A stretch of 64,000 bases of DNA from Sansalvadorimonas sp965243775 (lineage in GTDB: Bacteria; Pseudomonadota; Gammaproteobacteria; Pseudomonadales; Endozoicomonadaceae). Of the stretch, positions 1 through 8,513 are shown in pieces. The first letter of the stretch is position 1; every line of letters starts with the position of its first letter. Both the position numbers and the translations under genes were made by a program. Below the pieces are notes generated by a model, which worked only from the letters and a program-made list of their open reading frames with translations, had not been told where the DNA came from and searched no databases. The stretch spans positions 124,001-188,000 of the forward strand of contig CBDEWF010000162.1 of NCBI GenBank assembly GCA_965243775.1, written 5' to 3'.

Positions 1-313
1 TCACTTTTTCTGGCTCAGGAACAACACGGTAATCAAGGTCGTTCATATCCTTTTTTGAAAGTGACTTGCAGGGGGTAAAAGAAATTGGCAGTTGTTTGGT
101 GTCGATATAGCGGGAATCAGGATCCTCAGGTGAAAGTCGGCGAATGGCACGAAAGTTAAATACAGGCCTTTTGGGGGGGGAGGAAACTTCACTCTCAGAT
201 TCGCTCACTTTAAGATGCGAAGAGTCTCTCTTTTTTCCGTGGTGGCTTTTTATTTTCTGAGATGGCCCAGCAGAAGACCACAAATTTGTATAGCTACGTA
301 ACAGCTCCCACAT
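1..313 (-). CDS. Hypothetical protein, partial (runs off the left edge)
   Basis: An open frame on the minus strand starts at an ATG at 313 (M-W-E-L-L-R) and continues past base 1 without a stop, giving about 104 visible residues. The visible part is hydrophilic, with a Lys/Arg/Ser-rich stretch followed by an acidic Ser/Glu run and a KRPVFNFRAIRRL segment. It has no signal peptide or membrane segment and I recognise no domain. An in-frame TAG lies 13 codons upstream of the ATG. Its 5' end lies about 110 bp from the 3' end of group II intron copy 1, which has the same orientation. Composition resembles the low-GC hypothetical genes elsewhere in the window. The ribosome binding site is weak, so the start is uncertain. 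Confidence 0.4.
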   Translation of the reverse strand, partial: MWELLRSYTNLWSSAGPSQKIKSHHGKKRDSSHLKVSESESEVSSPPKRPVFNFRAIRRLSPEDPDSRYIDTKQLPISFTPCKSLSKKDMNDLDYRVVPEPEKV

Positions 314-420
314 ACCTATTTTGGAATCCCTGCAACTTCCAATTAGAAACTATTTTGATCTCTGGCTTACGGGATCGTTCGGAGTGGGTAACAGTTTTGT
401 CAGTTTTACTTTACAGTGGA

Positions 421-1963
421 ATATCGAGTAGGAGGCGGGATTGCTCCCGCCGTCCTCTCACACCACCGGACAAACGGTTCCGTATCACGGCGGTTCATGT
501 CAAACACTTGAGCCGCTGATTGTAATCAACCAGCGATATCAAACCAATTCCATCAAACAGTTTCTTGGGCAACATCTGATTCATATGCGGCGCTCCGGCA
601 TTCCACCAAGCTCCACGACCGTTATAAGCACTTATCCGCGCCCGTTCTTTCGACAGCCCAAGTCTTAACAACTTCCTGTACCGAGCTTTTGGACTTTTCC
701 AATGTCTCCAGAGCAGTTTTCGCAGATGCCGCCTTAACCAGCCGTCCAGTTCTTGGAGAACGCCTTTTACACCAATTTCCCGGAAATAGCTCATCCAGCC
801 ACGCAGCTTCGGATTCAGCACCTCGACCGTTTTACGGAGTGAGCATCCCCGGCCACACCGGAAGACGGCTTTCAGGTCACCCTTAAAGCGCCTGACCGCC
901 TTGGCTGACACTTTCAGCCGAACATTATATTTCCGGCTACATACGGTGTAGCCCAAAAACGTCCTTTCCCACGGTCGCCCGACACCACTCTTTTCACGGT
1001 TTACCTTCAGCTTTAATGTGCTTTCGAGGTATTCCGTTATGGAGCCCAGAACACGCTGCCCTGCCTCTTCGCTTCTGACATAGATATTGCAGTCATCGGC
1101 GTAACGACAGAATTTGTGTCCCCGCTTTTCCAGCTCTTTATCCAGGTCGGTTAGCAGGATGTTCGATAACAACGGGGAGAGTGGGCCACCCTGCGGGGTG
1201 CCTGCTTTCCTTGCCGTTACCAGACCACCGGCAAATATTCCGGCCTCAAGATAAGCGCGGATCAGTCCCAGCACCCGCTTGTCTTTAACCTGTCGTGTTA
1301 CCCTTGCCATTAATATGTCATGGTTCACACGGTCAAAGAATTTCTCAAGGTCGAGGTCTACCACCCAGCGGTAACCTGCCTCCGCATAGCTCCGGGCTTG
1401 CAGTACGGCCTGCCCTGCCTTGCGTCCCGGCCTGAAGCCATAACTGTGGTTCGAGAACGTGCTCTCAAAGATCGGACTTAACTGTTGGTGCAGCGCTTGC
1501 TGTATCAGCCTGTCCAGAACTGTTGGAATGCCCAGCTGGCGCATACCTCCACCGGATTTGGGTATTTCTACCTTCCGTACCGGCTGGGGTTGATAGCGAC
1601 CATTCTGCAGGGCTTCCCGGTGTTCCGGCCACTGTGATTTCAGGTAGGCTTTCAAGTCACCCACCGTCATGCTGTCCACGCCCGGTGCGCCTTTGTTGCG
1701 CATCACCCGGTCGTAGGCACGCTGCATATTTGATCGGTCTAATGTCGCCGCCAATAGATCTGGCGTCTCCTCATGGAAGTTGCCCGTTCCCGCCGTGACG
1801 TTTGCCGCCTCTATTGCAGACCCACACGGATACTGTCCGCGCCCCTCTGCACAGAGTGCCTGTATCTCAACAGACCTGACTGCTGCTCCTGTCGTCATCG
1901 AGAGTCCGGCTCCCAATCCATTTCACATGTTCAGCCCTTCAGTCTGCGGTGACAGACCTACTA
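421..1963 (-). mobile_element. Group IIC intron, copy 1, 5'-truncated
   Basis: This segment is almost identical to 9709-11251. Identity starts at ATATCGAG on the left and stops abruptly after CCTACTA on the right. The 3' end of the ribozyme is present: a domain V-like hairpin around 461-498 and a domain VI-like GC hairpin at 431-450. The 5' domain I region found in copy 2 (11252-11637) is missing and is replaced by unrelated sequence leading to the recombinase gene. Loss of the 5' end is typical of incomplete reverse transcription during retrotransposition (inference). The ribozyme cannot be complete here, although the encoded reverse transcriptase frame is intact. Confidence 0.85.
495..1916 (-). 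CDS. ltrA: Group II intron reverse transcriptase/maturase (copy 1)
   Basis: This 473-aa intron-encoded protein contains reverse transcriptase fingers and palm (about 60-330), with the catalytic motif as CRYADDCNIYV, followed by a maturase (X) domain. The C-terminus (GRGAWWNAGAPHMN) has no HNH endonuclease domain, as in bacterial class C introns, which usually insert beside transcription terminators. It differs from the copy at 9783 by two residues that I can see: ATLDRS versus AILDRS near the N-terminus, and VFRCGRG versus VFRRGRG in the maturase part. The protein may still be functional and could act in trans, but its own intron lacks the 5' domain. An internal start a few codons downstream (M-T-T-G-A-A) is also possible. 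Confidence 0.92.
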   Translation of the reverse strand: MGAGLSMTTGAAVRSVEIQALCAEGRGQYPCGSAIEAANVTAGTGNFHEETPDLLAATLDRSNMQRAYDRVMRNKGAPGVDSMTVGDLKAYLKSQWPEHREALQNGRYQPQPVRKVEIPKSGGGMRQLGIPTVLDRLIQQALHQQLSPIFESTFSNHSYGFRPGRKAGQAVLQARSYAEAGYRWVVDLDLEKFFDRVNHDILMARVTRQVKDKRVLGLIRAYLEAGIFAGGLVTARKAGTPQGGPLSPLLSNILLTDLDKELEKRGHKFCRYADDCNIYVRSEEAGQRVLGSITEYLESTLKLKVNREKSGVGRPWERTFLGYTVCSRKYNVRLKVSAKAVRRFKGDLKAVFRCGRGCSLRKTVEVLNPKLRGWMSYFREIGVKGVLQELDGWLRRHLRKLLWRHWKSPKARYRKLLRLGLSKERARISAYNGRGAWWNAGAPHMNQMLPKKLFDGIGLISLVDYNQRLKCLT

Positions 1964-2033
1964 CGGGGTTTGTGCCCATTCCCTCAGAAAGTTCACACCC
2001 CTGAAAATACAGGGAGAATCAGAACTCCTAAGT

Positions 2034-2128
2034 TTTGATACCTTACAGGAAACAGAAAAAATAGGTATCTAAAATCTTGTTTTTTATATTCTGAGACTGG
2101 ATAGTATCAATTTCGATTTTTGATACTG
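2034..2128. promoter_or_regulatory. Inverted-repeat cluster, possible recombination (res) site
   Basis: Two inverted repeats built on the same GATAC core lie directly upstream of the serine recombinase gene. The first pairs TTTGATACCT (2034-2043) with AGGTATCTAAA (2063-2073). The second pairs AGTATCAA (2103-2110) with TTGATACT (2120-2127). Spaced dyads of one core sequence just before a small serine recombinase gene are what a res or crossover site, or an autoregulatory operator, looks like. The function is inferred from arrangement only. Confidence 0.45.
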
Positions 2129-2140
2129 AGAACATGGAAA

Positions 2141-2689
2141 ATGGCACTTCTGGGTTACGCTAGAGTTTCAACCACCCAGCAAAAGCTGGATGTTCAAATT
2201 TCAGCCCTGAAAAAAGCTGGGGTTCGTGATGATCGAATCTTCACTGATAAAATGACGGGCAAAACAGCGGATAGGGATGGTCTGAACCAATTGCTGACCA
2301 GAGCAGAAAGAGACGACACTATCATCTGTACCAAAATGGATCGCTTAGGCCGCAATACCTCGGATATGATCAAGATTGTTGATAGCTGTTACAAGAAAGG
2401 GATTGCTATACGTTTTCTGGATAACAGCCTGAGTACAGAAGGGACAATGGGGAAAATGGTTGTCCAGATTCTGGCGGCGGTTGCCGAGGCAGAGCGTGAA
2501 CGCATCCTTGAACGGACTAATGAAGGCCGGGTAGCAGCCAAAGAGTCAGGAGTGAAGTTTGGCAGGAAACCGCATAAGTGCTCGGATCAGGTAAAGGGAA
2601 TGATTCGAGAGGGGACACCAATGAAAGAAGTGATGGAGAGGACGGGCGTTTCCAGAGCAACTTACTTCAGGCTAAAAAAAGCAGTTTGA
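2141..2689 (+). CDS. Small serine recombinase (resolvase/invertase family)
   Basis: Starting at the ATG at 2141 the product is 182 aa. It opens with LLGYARVSTTQQ, the N-terminal catalytic motif of resolvases and invertases, where the first Ser is the nucleophile. KMDRLGRNT, the Gly-rich long helix region and a C-terminal helix-turn-helix (TPMKEVMERTGVSRATYFRL) complete the domain order of Tn3 resolvase and Pin/Hin invertases. A TTG seven codons upstream keeps the frame open, but the family N-terminus begins at MALLGY. No transposase belonging to it is visible nearby, so it may be an orphan from a degraded transposon or a chromosomal recombinase. GATAC inverted repeats immediately upstream are its likely site. 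Confidence 0.9.
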   Translation: MALLGYARVSTTQQKLDVQISALKKAGVRDDRIFTDKMTGKTADRDGLNQLLTRAERDDTIICTKMDRLGRNTSDMIKIVDSCYKKGIAIRFLDNSLSTEGTMGKMVVQILAAVAEAERERILERTNEGRVAAKESGVKFGRKPHKCSDQVKGMIREGTPMKEVMERTGVSRATYFRLKKAV

Positions 2690-2735
2690 TTTTTGTACAG
2701 TGAACTTTTCGAGGGAATGTGCGCATACCCCCTGT

Positions 2736-2843
2736 TCGCAACTGAATAATGCTGATGACCAAGATGGAAATAAGCTCAAGCCGCGGCTTGCTTAGAGCGA
2801 GATATGGCTTAATCTGCTGGGAGAGTGAGCTGGTAATGTCCAT
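2736..2843 (-). pseudogene. IS4-type transposase N-terminal remnant
   Basis: From the ATG at 2843 about 36 codons read MDITSSLSQQIKPYLALS, then KPRLELISILVISIIQLRT. The pattern KPxLxLSKxRLE...LVxxIIxxRT matches the N-terminus of IS4-family transposases as I know them. After QLRT the similarity ends and the frame runs into unrelated sequence, so only the first part of the gene survives, next to the recombinase gene. The assignment rests on a short motif. Confidence 0.5.
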
Positions 2844-2954
2844 GGCTGCTTCCGATGGCTTTTTTTGCACAGCCTTTCATAGCAGCTTTGCTACGTTGCC
2901 AGCTCACTTTTTTGTCGTGTACAGAGCCAAATTATACAAATTCTGCTGTACTAC

Positions 2955-3722
2955 CTATCTTGCCAGTTCTAAAACACCGTTAAAAATATTTAGTAAAACT
3001 AATCCGGTAAGTGTGACATTAAATACTCTCTCAATGTGGGTGGCCTGCAACCGCCTGCTCACCTGTACACCAAGTAAACCACCCAGAATCGCTCCGGGTA
3101 TCATCACATTCAGCATGCTCAAATCATAATCGACGAAACCACTGCTGATCATGCACCAGGTAATTTTTGAAGATTGAGAAAGAAGAATGATAAACAACGA
3201 GTTAACAGCCGCTTCTTTGGCATTCATTCCCAATAACGTCATTAACACTAAAACATTAATTGGCCCTCCTCCAATCCCCAGAAATGAAGAGGTCAGCCCC
3301 AGCAAGCATCCTGCTCCAGATACTGCAGCATTGTTTTCCAGACTGATATGGGGCAGTTTTCCACGAAGAATCACAAGCAACAACAAACCGGCAAGAAGGA
3401 AGCTCTGGATAGCACCGGCAATCATATCGCTAGGCGTCAAGTTCATAAACAAGGTAAGAGCTTCTTTGCCGAGAACACCACCACCAACACCACCAGCAGC
3501 CAGAAGAACTGACTCTTTCTGAAACTGAAATCCGCAGGCCGCCTGTCTGGTAACCGAAACAACCGCCATGGAGAGCACTGTGAAAGATGACAACATACCA
3601 ACATTGGATACTGCGTAAATGCCCAATGCATCTAATACAGGTTTAATAATGACACCACCGCCCAAGCCCGCCATGGCGCCGAGTGTGGTGGCGAAAAAGG
3701 CGACAGTAAAGTGCAGAATCAC
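2955..3722 (-). CDS. TauE/SafE family sulfite/anion exporter
   Basis: This 255-aa protein is almost entirely hydrophobic, with about eight membrane helices. It shows the duplicated Gly-rich signature of the TauE/SafE family (COG0730): GAMAGLGGGVIIKPVLDALG in the first half and TSSFLGIGGGPINVLVLM in the second. Family members export sulfite, sulfoacetate or related anions across the inner membrane. It starts 10 nt after the radical-SAM gene and is the last gene of the symporter-sulfatase-maturase operon. A role in disposing of the sulfur anion released by the sulfatase is therefore plausible (inference). No frame defects are seen. Confidence 0.85.
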   Translation of the reverse strand: MILHFTVAFFATTLGAMAGLGGGVIIKPVLDALGIYAVSNVGMLSSFTVLSMAVVSVTRQAACGFQFQKESVLLAAGGVGGGVLGKEALTLFMNLTPSDMIAGAIQSFLLAGLLLLVILRGKLPHISLENNAAVSGAGCLLGLTSSFLGIGGGPINVLVLMTLLGMNAKEAAVNSLFIILLSQSSKITWCMISSGFVDYDLSMLNVMIPGAILGGLLGVQVSRRLQATHIERVFNVTLTGLVLLNIFNGVLELAR

Positions 3723-3732
3723 AATAGCAACC

Positions 3733-4920
3733 TTAAGGTCTAATAGCGTGAGTCCGATGAAAATCCCTGGCTATTTTGCGCATAACAGGGTCAATATGCT
3801 GGAAGAAAGCAAAATACCCCGGGCAGAGGTGATTTTGATCTGTACCGTTCAGGTTGCATTTGAGCCTGTGCTTAGGGCAGCCCCCGTTACATGCAAAAAG
3901 GAACTCACACTTTTTACATGAATGACTTATCTTACTCTTCTCTCTTGCAAATTTCTGTTGTTGTCGACTGCTGACCAGTTTGCGGATTTTACTATCTTGC
4001 AGGTTACCTAGCCTGTGTTGCGGATACACATAATGGTCACAGCTGAATAGGTCGCCATTTCTTTCCAGCACCATCGCTTGCCCACATGATTTCTGGAACA
4101 AGCATATCCCTCCTTCAACTCTCGCCCATTTTCTAACCATCTCTTCAATATGCTGGATATAGACTCGTCCCAAGTCTTTTTTTAGCCACTCATCAAAAAG
4201 AGTGATCAAAAAACGTCCGTAGTCTTTCCCATTCTGGATAGAAAATGGGGTTAATTGTGCATTTTCATCTCCTCTAGGATAAATAAGAGAATTTTTGTCT
4301 GAAGAATGGGTAGTCGTTTGCTCTACAACAGGAATATATTGGTGATAAAAAGAGCCCAGTTCTTTTAAATGATTGTAGATTTCCAATGGGTAGTGAACAT
4401 TGATGTTGTTCACTGTTGTCAAAGTATTAAACGGAACCTCTTGCTGCTTCAGTTGTTCAATACCTTTAATAACCCTCTCGTATGTCGGCTTCCCACCCCG
4501 GGAAACGCGGTAAACATCATGCAATTCTTTAGGACCATCAATCGAGATGCCAACCAGAAAATCATTCTCCCTCAGAAACTGAGACCACTCTTTATCAATT
4601 AATACTCCGTTGGTCTGCAGGGTATTGCGAACAGTTTTGCCATTGGCAAATTTCTTTTGATAACGAACCGCCCTGCGGTAAAAGTCCAAACCGGCCAGCG
4701 TAGATTCACCCCCTTGCCAGGCAAAGGTCACTTCGTCGTCATTATTGAGAGTCATGTTCTGTTTCACATAAGATCGAAGAACATCGTCACTCATTACCGA
4801 AACCGTTTGCCTGCCTTTCTTGTGGAAGTACTGCTCTTTCTCAAGATAAAAGCAGTACTCACATTCCAGGTTACACTGATAACTGGTCGGTTTAGCCATC
4901 ACATTTAGAAACGTTGTCAT
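3733..4920 (-). CDS. Anaerobic-type sulfatase-maturating radical SAM enzyme (anSME)
   Basis: This 395-aa cytoplasmic radical SAM/SPASM protein carries the SAM-cluster motif at Cys16, Cys20 and Cys23 (CNLECEYC). Conserved family pieces follow: TFAWQGGESTLAGLDFYR, QTNGVLIDKEW and GISIDGPKELHD. The C-terminal SPASM cysteines include KSCGQ, FSCDHYVYP, SCKKCEF and ACNGGCPKHR. These bind the auxiliary 4Fe-4S clusters of anSMEs. Such enzymes oxidise a Cys or Ser in the sulfatase active site to formylglycine, without oxygen. The start overlaps the stop of the sulfatase gene (around 4920), so the two are translationally coupled and the neighbouring Cys-type sulfatase is the obvious client. Length is typical. 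Confidence 0.95.
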   Translation of the reverse strand: MTTFLNVMAKPTSYQCNLECEYCFYLEKEQYFHKKGRQTVSVMSDDVLRSYVKQNMTLNNDDEVTFAWQGGESTLAGLDFYRRAVRYQKKFANGKTVRNTLQTNGVLIDKEWSQFLRENDFLVGISIDGPKELHDVYRVSRGGKPTYERVIKGIEQLKQQEVPFNTLTTVNNINVHYPLEIYNHLKELGSFYHQYIPVVEQTTTHSSDKNSLIYPRGDENAQLTPFSIQNGKDYGRFLITLFDEWLKKDLGRVYIQHIEEMVRKWARVEGGICLFQKSCGQAMVLERNGDLFSCDHYVYPQHRLGNLQDSKIRKLVSSRQQQKFAREKSKISHSCKKCEFLFACNGGCPKHRLKCNLNGTDQNHLCPGYFAFFQHIDPVMRKIARDFHRTHAIRP

Positions 4921-6455
4921 CAGAATTTCAACGTTTTTTCTTCAACTTTCACACCCTGACTGGGCATACCGGTATCATAATCACGTGTACGTGGCGCATA
5001 GCCATCAGAAGGGCGAGGCCGAAAAGCACCCATCCATTGCGGGGACTTATCTTTTCGCCAGGGACGAGTCGCCCATTGATAACTGCGGAATGGATCACGA
5101 ATCTTGTCCATATACCCCAAAAGATGATCGTGCAGCCTGTTCCGGATTTCAGCGTATTGATCATCATGAATCAGGTTGACCATCTCATCGGGATCATCTT
5201 TGCGGTGATAGAGTTCATCGGTGCCCAGAAGGTTGATCACCAGCTTGTAATCATCTTCAACCCAGCCACGTACTGGAATAAAACCGCCAAAACTGTCGTG
5301 TTCTATTTCATAGCGGTTAAATTCAACCATTACTCCACGATGACAGTCGGCTTCATTAACAACACTCAGCAGATCTTCTCCCGGTAAAATATCAGGCTTT
5401 TCAATGCCAGCGATCTGCATCACGGTTGGAAGAATGTCTATATGACTAACGGGAGTAGAGATCGCTTTATGAGTACTTTGATTATGCTCTGGCGGCCTGA
5501 TAATCAGAGGGATTCGAGTAATATCATCATACATGGCTGCCCCCTTACTGATCAGCCTGTGCGCTCCCATCATTTCGCCGTGATCTGAGGTATAAATAAC
5601 CCAGGTATTCTCGATTTGGGATTGATCCAGATGCTGAATCACTCGGCCAATTTCGTCATCAACAAAATCATTGCAGGCAAAATAGAGCGGATGACGGTAA
5701 CAACCATCTTCTCCAACAGGCGCAGGCATAGCTTCCGACCATAAGCGATGATGCTCGGGTTTATTTTCCAGAGTATCTTGCCCTTTCGGTCCCAAATCAT
5801 AAGCAAAGTCCCGGTATTTATCGACATACTCGGGAGGACAGGTAAAGGGGTGGTGAGGCTCATCATAGGAGACAACCATCAGAAAGGACTCAGCGTTATC
5901 GGTCTGCTTTTCACGCTCATCAAGATAACGGATAGCCCGGTTACTGATGCGGTTAGCCCAGGTAAACCTTGCATCAATTTGATGTTCCCTCAGATCTTCC
6001 GCTGAGTTCAAGCCATTACGCCAGAGCGCAATTTTTTCATCGGTGAGGTCTTCAAGATAATTAGCGCCATCATACCAGTAATCGCTGTCCCACTCTTCCG
6101 GGCAGATGCCAGTGCCAAAATAATCATGCCCGTCCAGGTGCCATTTACCGATATAGCAGGTGCGATAGCCCTGCTCTTTAAAGTAGGCTCCCATTGTGCG
6201 GATGTTGCTGCCTGTGGCAATATTGTTGGTCCATGGCCCCGACTGATTGGCATAAATTCCGGTAAACAACCCCGCTCTTGCTGGTGTGCAAACTGGCGCT
6301 GTTGTATAGGCGGAATCAAACCGGATTCCCTGGACTGCCAGAGCATCAATATGGTTGGTATTCAGTGGCTGACCAGAATAACAGCCCACCATATTGGTCG
6401 CCTGTGTATCCGTCATGACGAGTATGATATTGGGTCTGCTTTGGGCTTCGTTCAT
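4920..6455 (-). CDS. yidJ: Cytoplasmic Cys-type sulfatase, YidJ-like
   Basis: This 511-aa sulfatase has the formylglycine motif CTPAR at residues 56-60 within SAYTTAPVCTPARAGLFTG, so Cys56 is the residue to be oxidised. Other family blocks are PNIILVMTDTQATNMVGCY at the N-terminus, GKWHLDGHDYFGTG and YTSDHGEMMGAH (metal site). It closely resembles what I recall of E. coli YidJ throughout, including the C-terminal DPFRSYQW, MGAFRPRP and GVKVEEK segments. There is no signal peptide, so it should act in the cytoplasm on an imported sulfate ester. It lies between the symporter gene (75 bp upstream) and the maturase gene (overlapping). The substrate is unknown. Confidence 0.93.
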   Translation of the reverse strand: MNEAQSRPNIILVMTDTQATNMVGCYSGQPLNTNHIDALAVQGIRFDSAYTTAPVCTPARAGLFTGIYANQSGPWTNNIATGSNIRTMGAYFKEQGYRTCYIGKWHLDGHDYFGTGICPEEWDSDYWYDGANYLEDLTDEKIALWRNGLNSAEDLREHQIDARFTWANRISNRAIRYLDEREKQTDNAESFLMVVSYDEPHHPFTCPPEYVDKYRDFAYDLGPKGQDTLENKPEHHRLWSEAMPAPVGEDGCYRHPLYFACNDFVDDEIGRVIQHLDQSQIENTWVIYTSDHGEMMGAHRLISKGAAMYDDITRIPLIIRPPEHNQSTHKAISTPVSHIDILPTVMQIAGIEKPDILPGEDLLSVVNEADCHRGVMVEFNRYEIEHDSFGGFIPVRGWVEDDYKLVINLLGTDELYHRKDDPDEMVNLIHDDQYAEIRNRLHDHLLGYMDKIRDPFRSYQWATRPWRKDKSPQWMGAFRPRPSDGYAPRTRDYDTGMPSQGVKVEEKTLKF

Positions 6456-6529
6456 TTAGGAACCACTCCCTTTCCCGTACAGTGTGAGAAGAAGCCCGCT
6501 GACATTCAGCGGGCTCGTCTATCTATGAA

Positions 6530-8296
6530 TTAATGAGCCGATGGTTCAGCAGGAAGAAGGGTTGGCTCACTGTGGTGCCTGGAAGAGAACTGCTTTAAGC
6601 CAAAATAGGAAACAGCAGCAAGTGCAAAGAAGATCCCAAGAACCTTGACCATAGAACCGCTTTCACTCAATAAACCCAGACTAGAGAAGGTCAGATAGAG
6701 AAGTACCAGTGCAGCCAGAACGATAGCGCTGGCCACTTTGGCATACTTCCATGCCTGAATATCAACCTGTTTGGTAAAGGTCATCTCAAAAGGCGTTTCC
6801 ATCGGCTTCAAATAACGAACCACCATCATGATTGAAACCATCAGCAGGAAGTTGATGCCAACCAGATGCAGCCAATGCACAGAGAACAAGCCGAAATCAC
6901 CTTTCAAAACAAACTTGGTGATATAAAAGAAAGCCATTCCAGTCGGTAGGGCAATAAAAGCGGCCAGCGCAGGGGTACGTTTAGAAATAATACCCACCAG
7001 AATAACCGTCAGGATGGGAACATTAATTACGGCCATAATGATCCGCATCAAGGTGTAAAGGCCGTCAGCCTTGCTGATATTCGGTGCAATCAGAATACAG
7101 ACGGCGATAGTCAGAATGGAGAATATTTTCCCCACCTTCACAGTGGCCTGTTCAGTGGCATTGGGATTGATCACATTTTTGTAGATATCCAGACTCAGTA
7201 AAGTCGAGAGACTATTTACACCACTGTTGAAGGAGCTCATAACAGCACCAAACAGAACTGCCCCGAAGAAGCCAGTTAACCAGGCAGGAAGAACTGCACG
7301 AACCAGAACGGGATAGGCCATATCCTGCATTAACTGAGTACCACCTTCTCGGGCTGGTACTGTAATCAAACCGCGTTGGTGCATATGCCAAGCAATAATG
7401 CCGGGCAGAACCAGCATGGCAACACCAAGGATTTTCATCATAGCCGCTGCCAGTACACCTTTCTGCCCTTCAGCAAGGTTCCTTGCACCGAGAGAGCGTT
7501 GCACGATGGCCTGGTTGGTACACCAGTAAAACAGGTTGATCAGCAAAATACCGGAGAACAATGTGTGCCAGGGAATGGCAGCATCACTGGTTACACCGGC
7601 GGCACTCATCCGTTCGGGGGCATGGGTAACCAAGATATTGAAACCTTCAGCCATACTGCCATCACCAAGAGTAATCAGAGCCAGTAACGGCACCAGAAAA
7701 CCACCAATCAACAAACCAACGCCATTAACGGTGTCAGAAACAGCAACCGCCTTCAGACCGCCAAAGACTGCATAGATGCCTCCAACAACGCCCAGACCAA
7801 CAATCATGATCCAGGTGGCGCTGTTATCAGAAACACCCAGTAGCGTGCTGACATCGAACAGCTTTCCTAATGTTATGGCTCCTGCATAGAGCACAAAGGG
7901 CAGAAAACCGATCACAATCGCATAAATAAAAATGAATGATGCAACGCTGCGCATCTTCTTGCCGTAACGCATTTCCAGAAACTGGGGCACAGTCGTTACA
8001 CCACCGCTCAGATAGCGAGGCAGAAAGACCAAAGCCAAGACGATCATAGAAACGGCTGCAATGGTCTCCCAAGCCATTACGCTGGCGCCTTTCATAAAGG
8101 CATTACCATTCAAACCAGTCAGCTGCTCAGCAGAAATATTGGTAAGAAACAGAGAGCCGGCAATCACATACCAAGGTAGCGACCTGCCAGCGAGAAAGTA
8201 CCCTGTGGTTTCATTAAGCTTTTCATCACGGGTGGCGTAATAGGAGATAACACCAACCAGCAGGGTAAATAGTAGAAACGAAGCTATAACAAACAT
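6530..8296 (-). CDS. yidK: Sodium:solute symporter (SSS/SGLT family), YidK-like
   Basis: This 588-aa integral membrane protein has about 14 helices. Signatures include GYFLAGRSLPWYVIAGSLF, NISAEQLTGLNGNAF, FLPRYLSGGVTTVPQFLEMR and TNQAIVQRSLGARNLAEGQK, all characteristic of the SGLT-like branch of the SSS family. The last closely matches E. coli YidK. It uses the sodium gradient to take up a small solute, probably a sugar or its sulfate ester given the sulfatase next in the operon. It is the first gene of the operon; the divergent AraC regulator starts 218 bp upstream. The C-terminal helix and tail are longer than in some relatives. Confidence 0.92.
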   Translation of the reverse strand: MFVIASFLLFTLLVGVISYYATRDEKLNETTGYFLAGRSLPWYVIAGSLFLTNISAEQLTGLNGNAFMKGASVMAWETIAAVSMIVLALVFLPRYLSGGVTTVPQFLEMRYGKKMRSVASFIFIYAIVIGFLPFVLYAGAITLGKLFDVSTLLGVSDNSATWIMIVGLGVVGGIYAVFGGLKAVAVSDTVNGVGLLIGGFLVPLLALITLGDGSMAEGFNILVTHAPERMSAAGVTSDAAIPWHTLFSGILLINLFYWCTNQAIVQRSLGARNLAEGQKGVLAAAMMKILGVAMLVLPGIIAWHMHQRGLITVPAREGGTQLMQDMAYPVLVRAVLPAWLTGFFGAVLFGAVMSSFNSGVNSLSTLLSLDIYKNVINPNATEQATVKVGKIFSILTIAVCILIAPNISKADGLYTLMRIIMAVINVPILTVILVGIISKRTPALAAFIALPTGMAFFYITKFVLKGDFGLFSVHWLHLVGINFLLMVSIMMVVRYLKPMETPFEMTFTKQVDIQAWKYAKVASAIVLAALVLLYLTFSSLGLLSESGSMVKVLGIFFALAAVSYFGLKQFSSRHHSEPTLLPAEPSAH

Positions 8297-8513
8297 AAGC
8301 TGCTCCAGCTGCTTGAATCGTCCGACCAGTCATAAAAAGTTATTTGAAGCACCGTGATTTGCTCTTTAATGAACAACTCTTTCTATCATGTAATGGCTGC
8401 TTTGATATCAAAGAATCACACAACCTTTACACATTCCTAATCAACGGCTTTCCAGTTTTACAGTCAGGGTTATTATTCAGCGTTCCACTTCGTGCGAGAA
8501 TGTAATTAGAGAA

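Noticed and set aside
441..2004. Small plus-strand open frames repeated in both intron copies
   Set aside because: They lie antisense to the maturase gene and appear twice only because the intron is duplicated.
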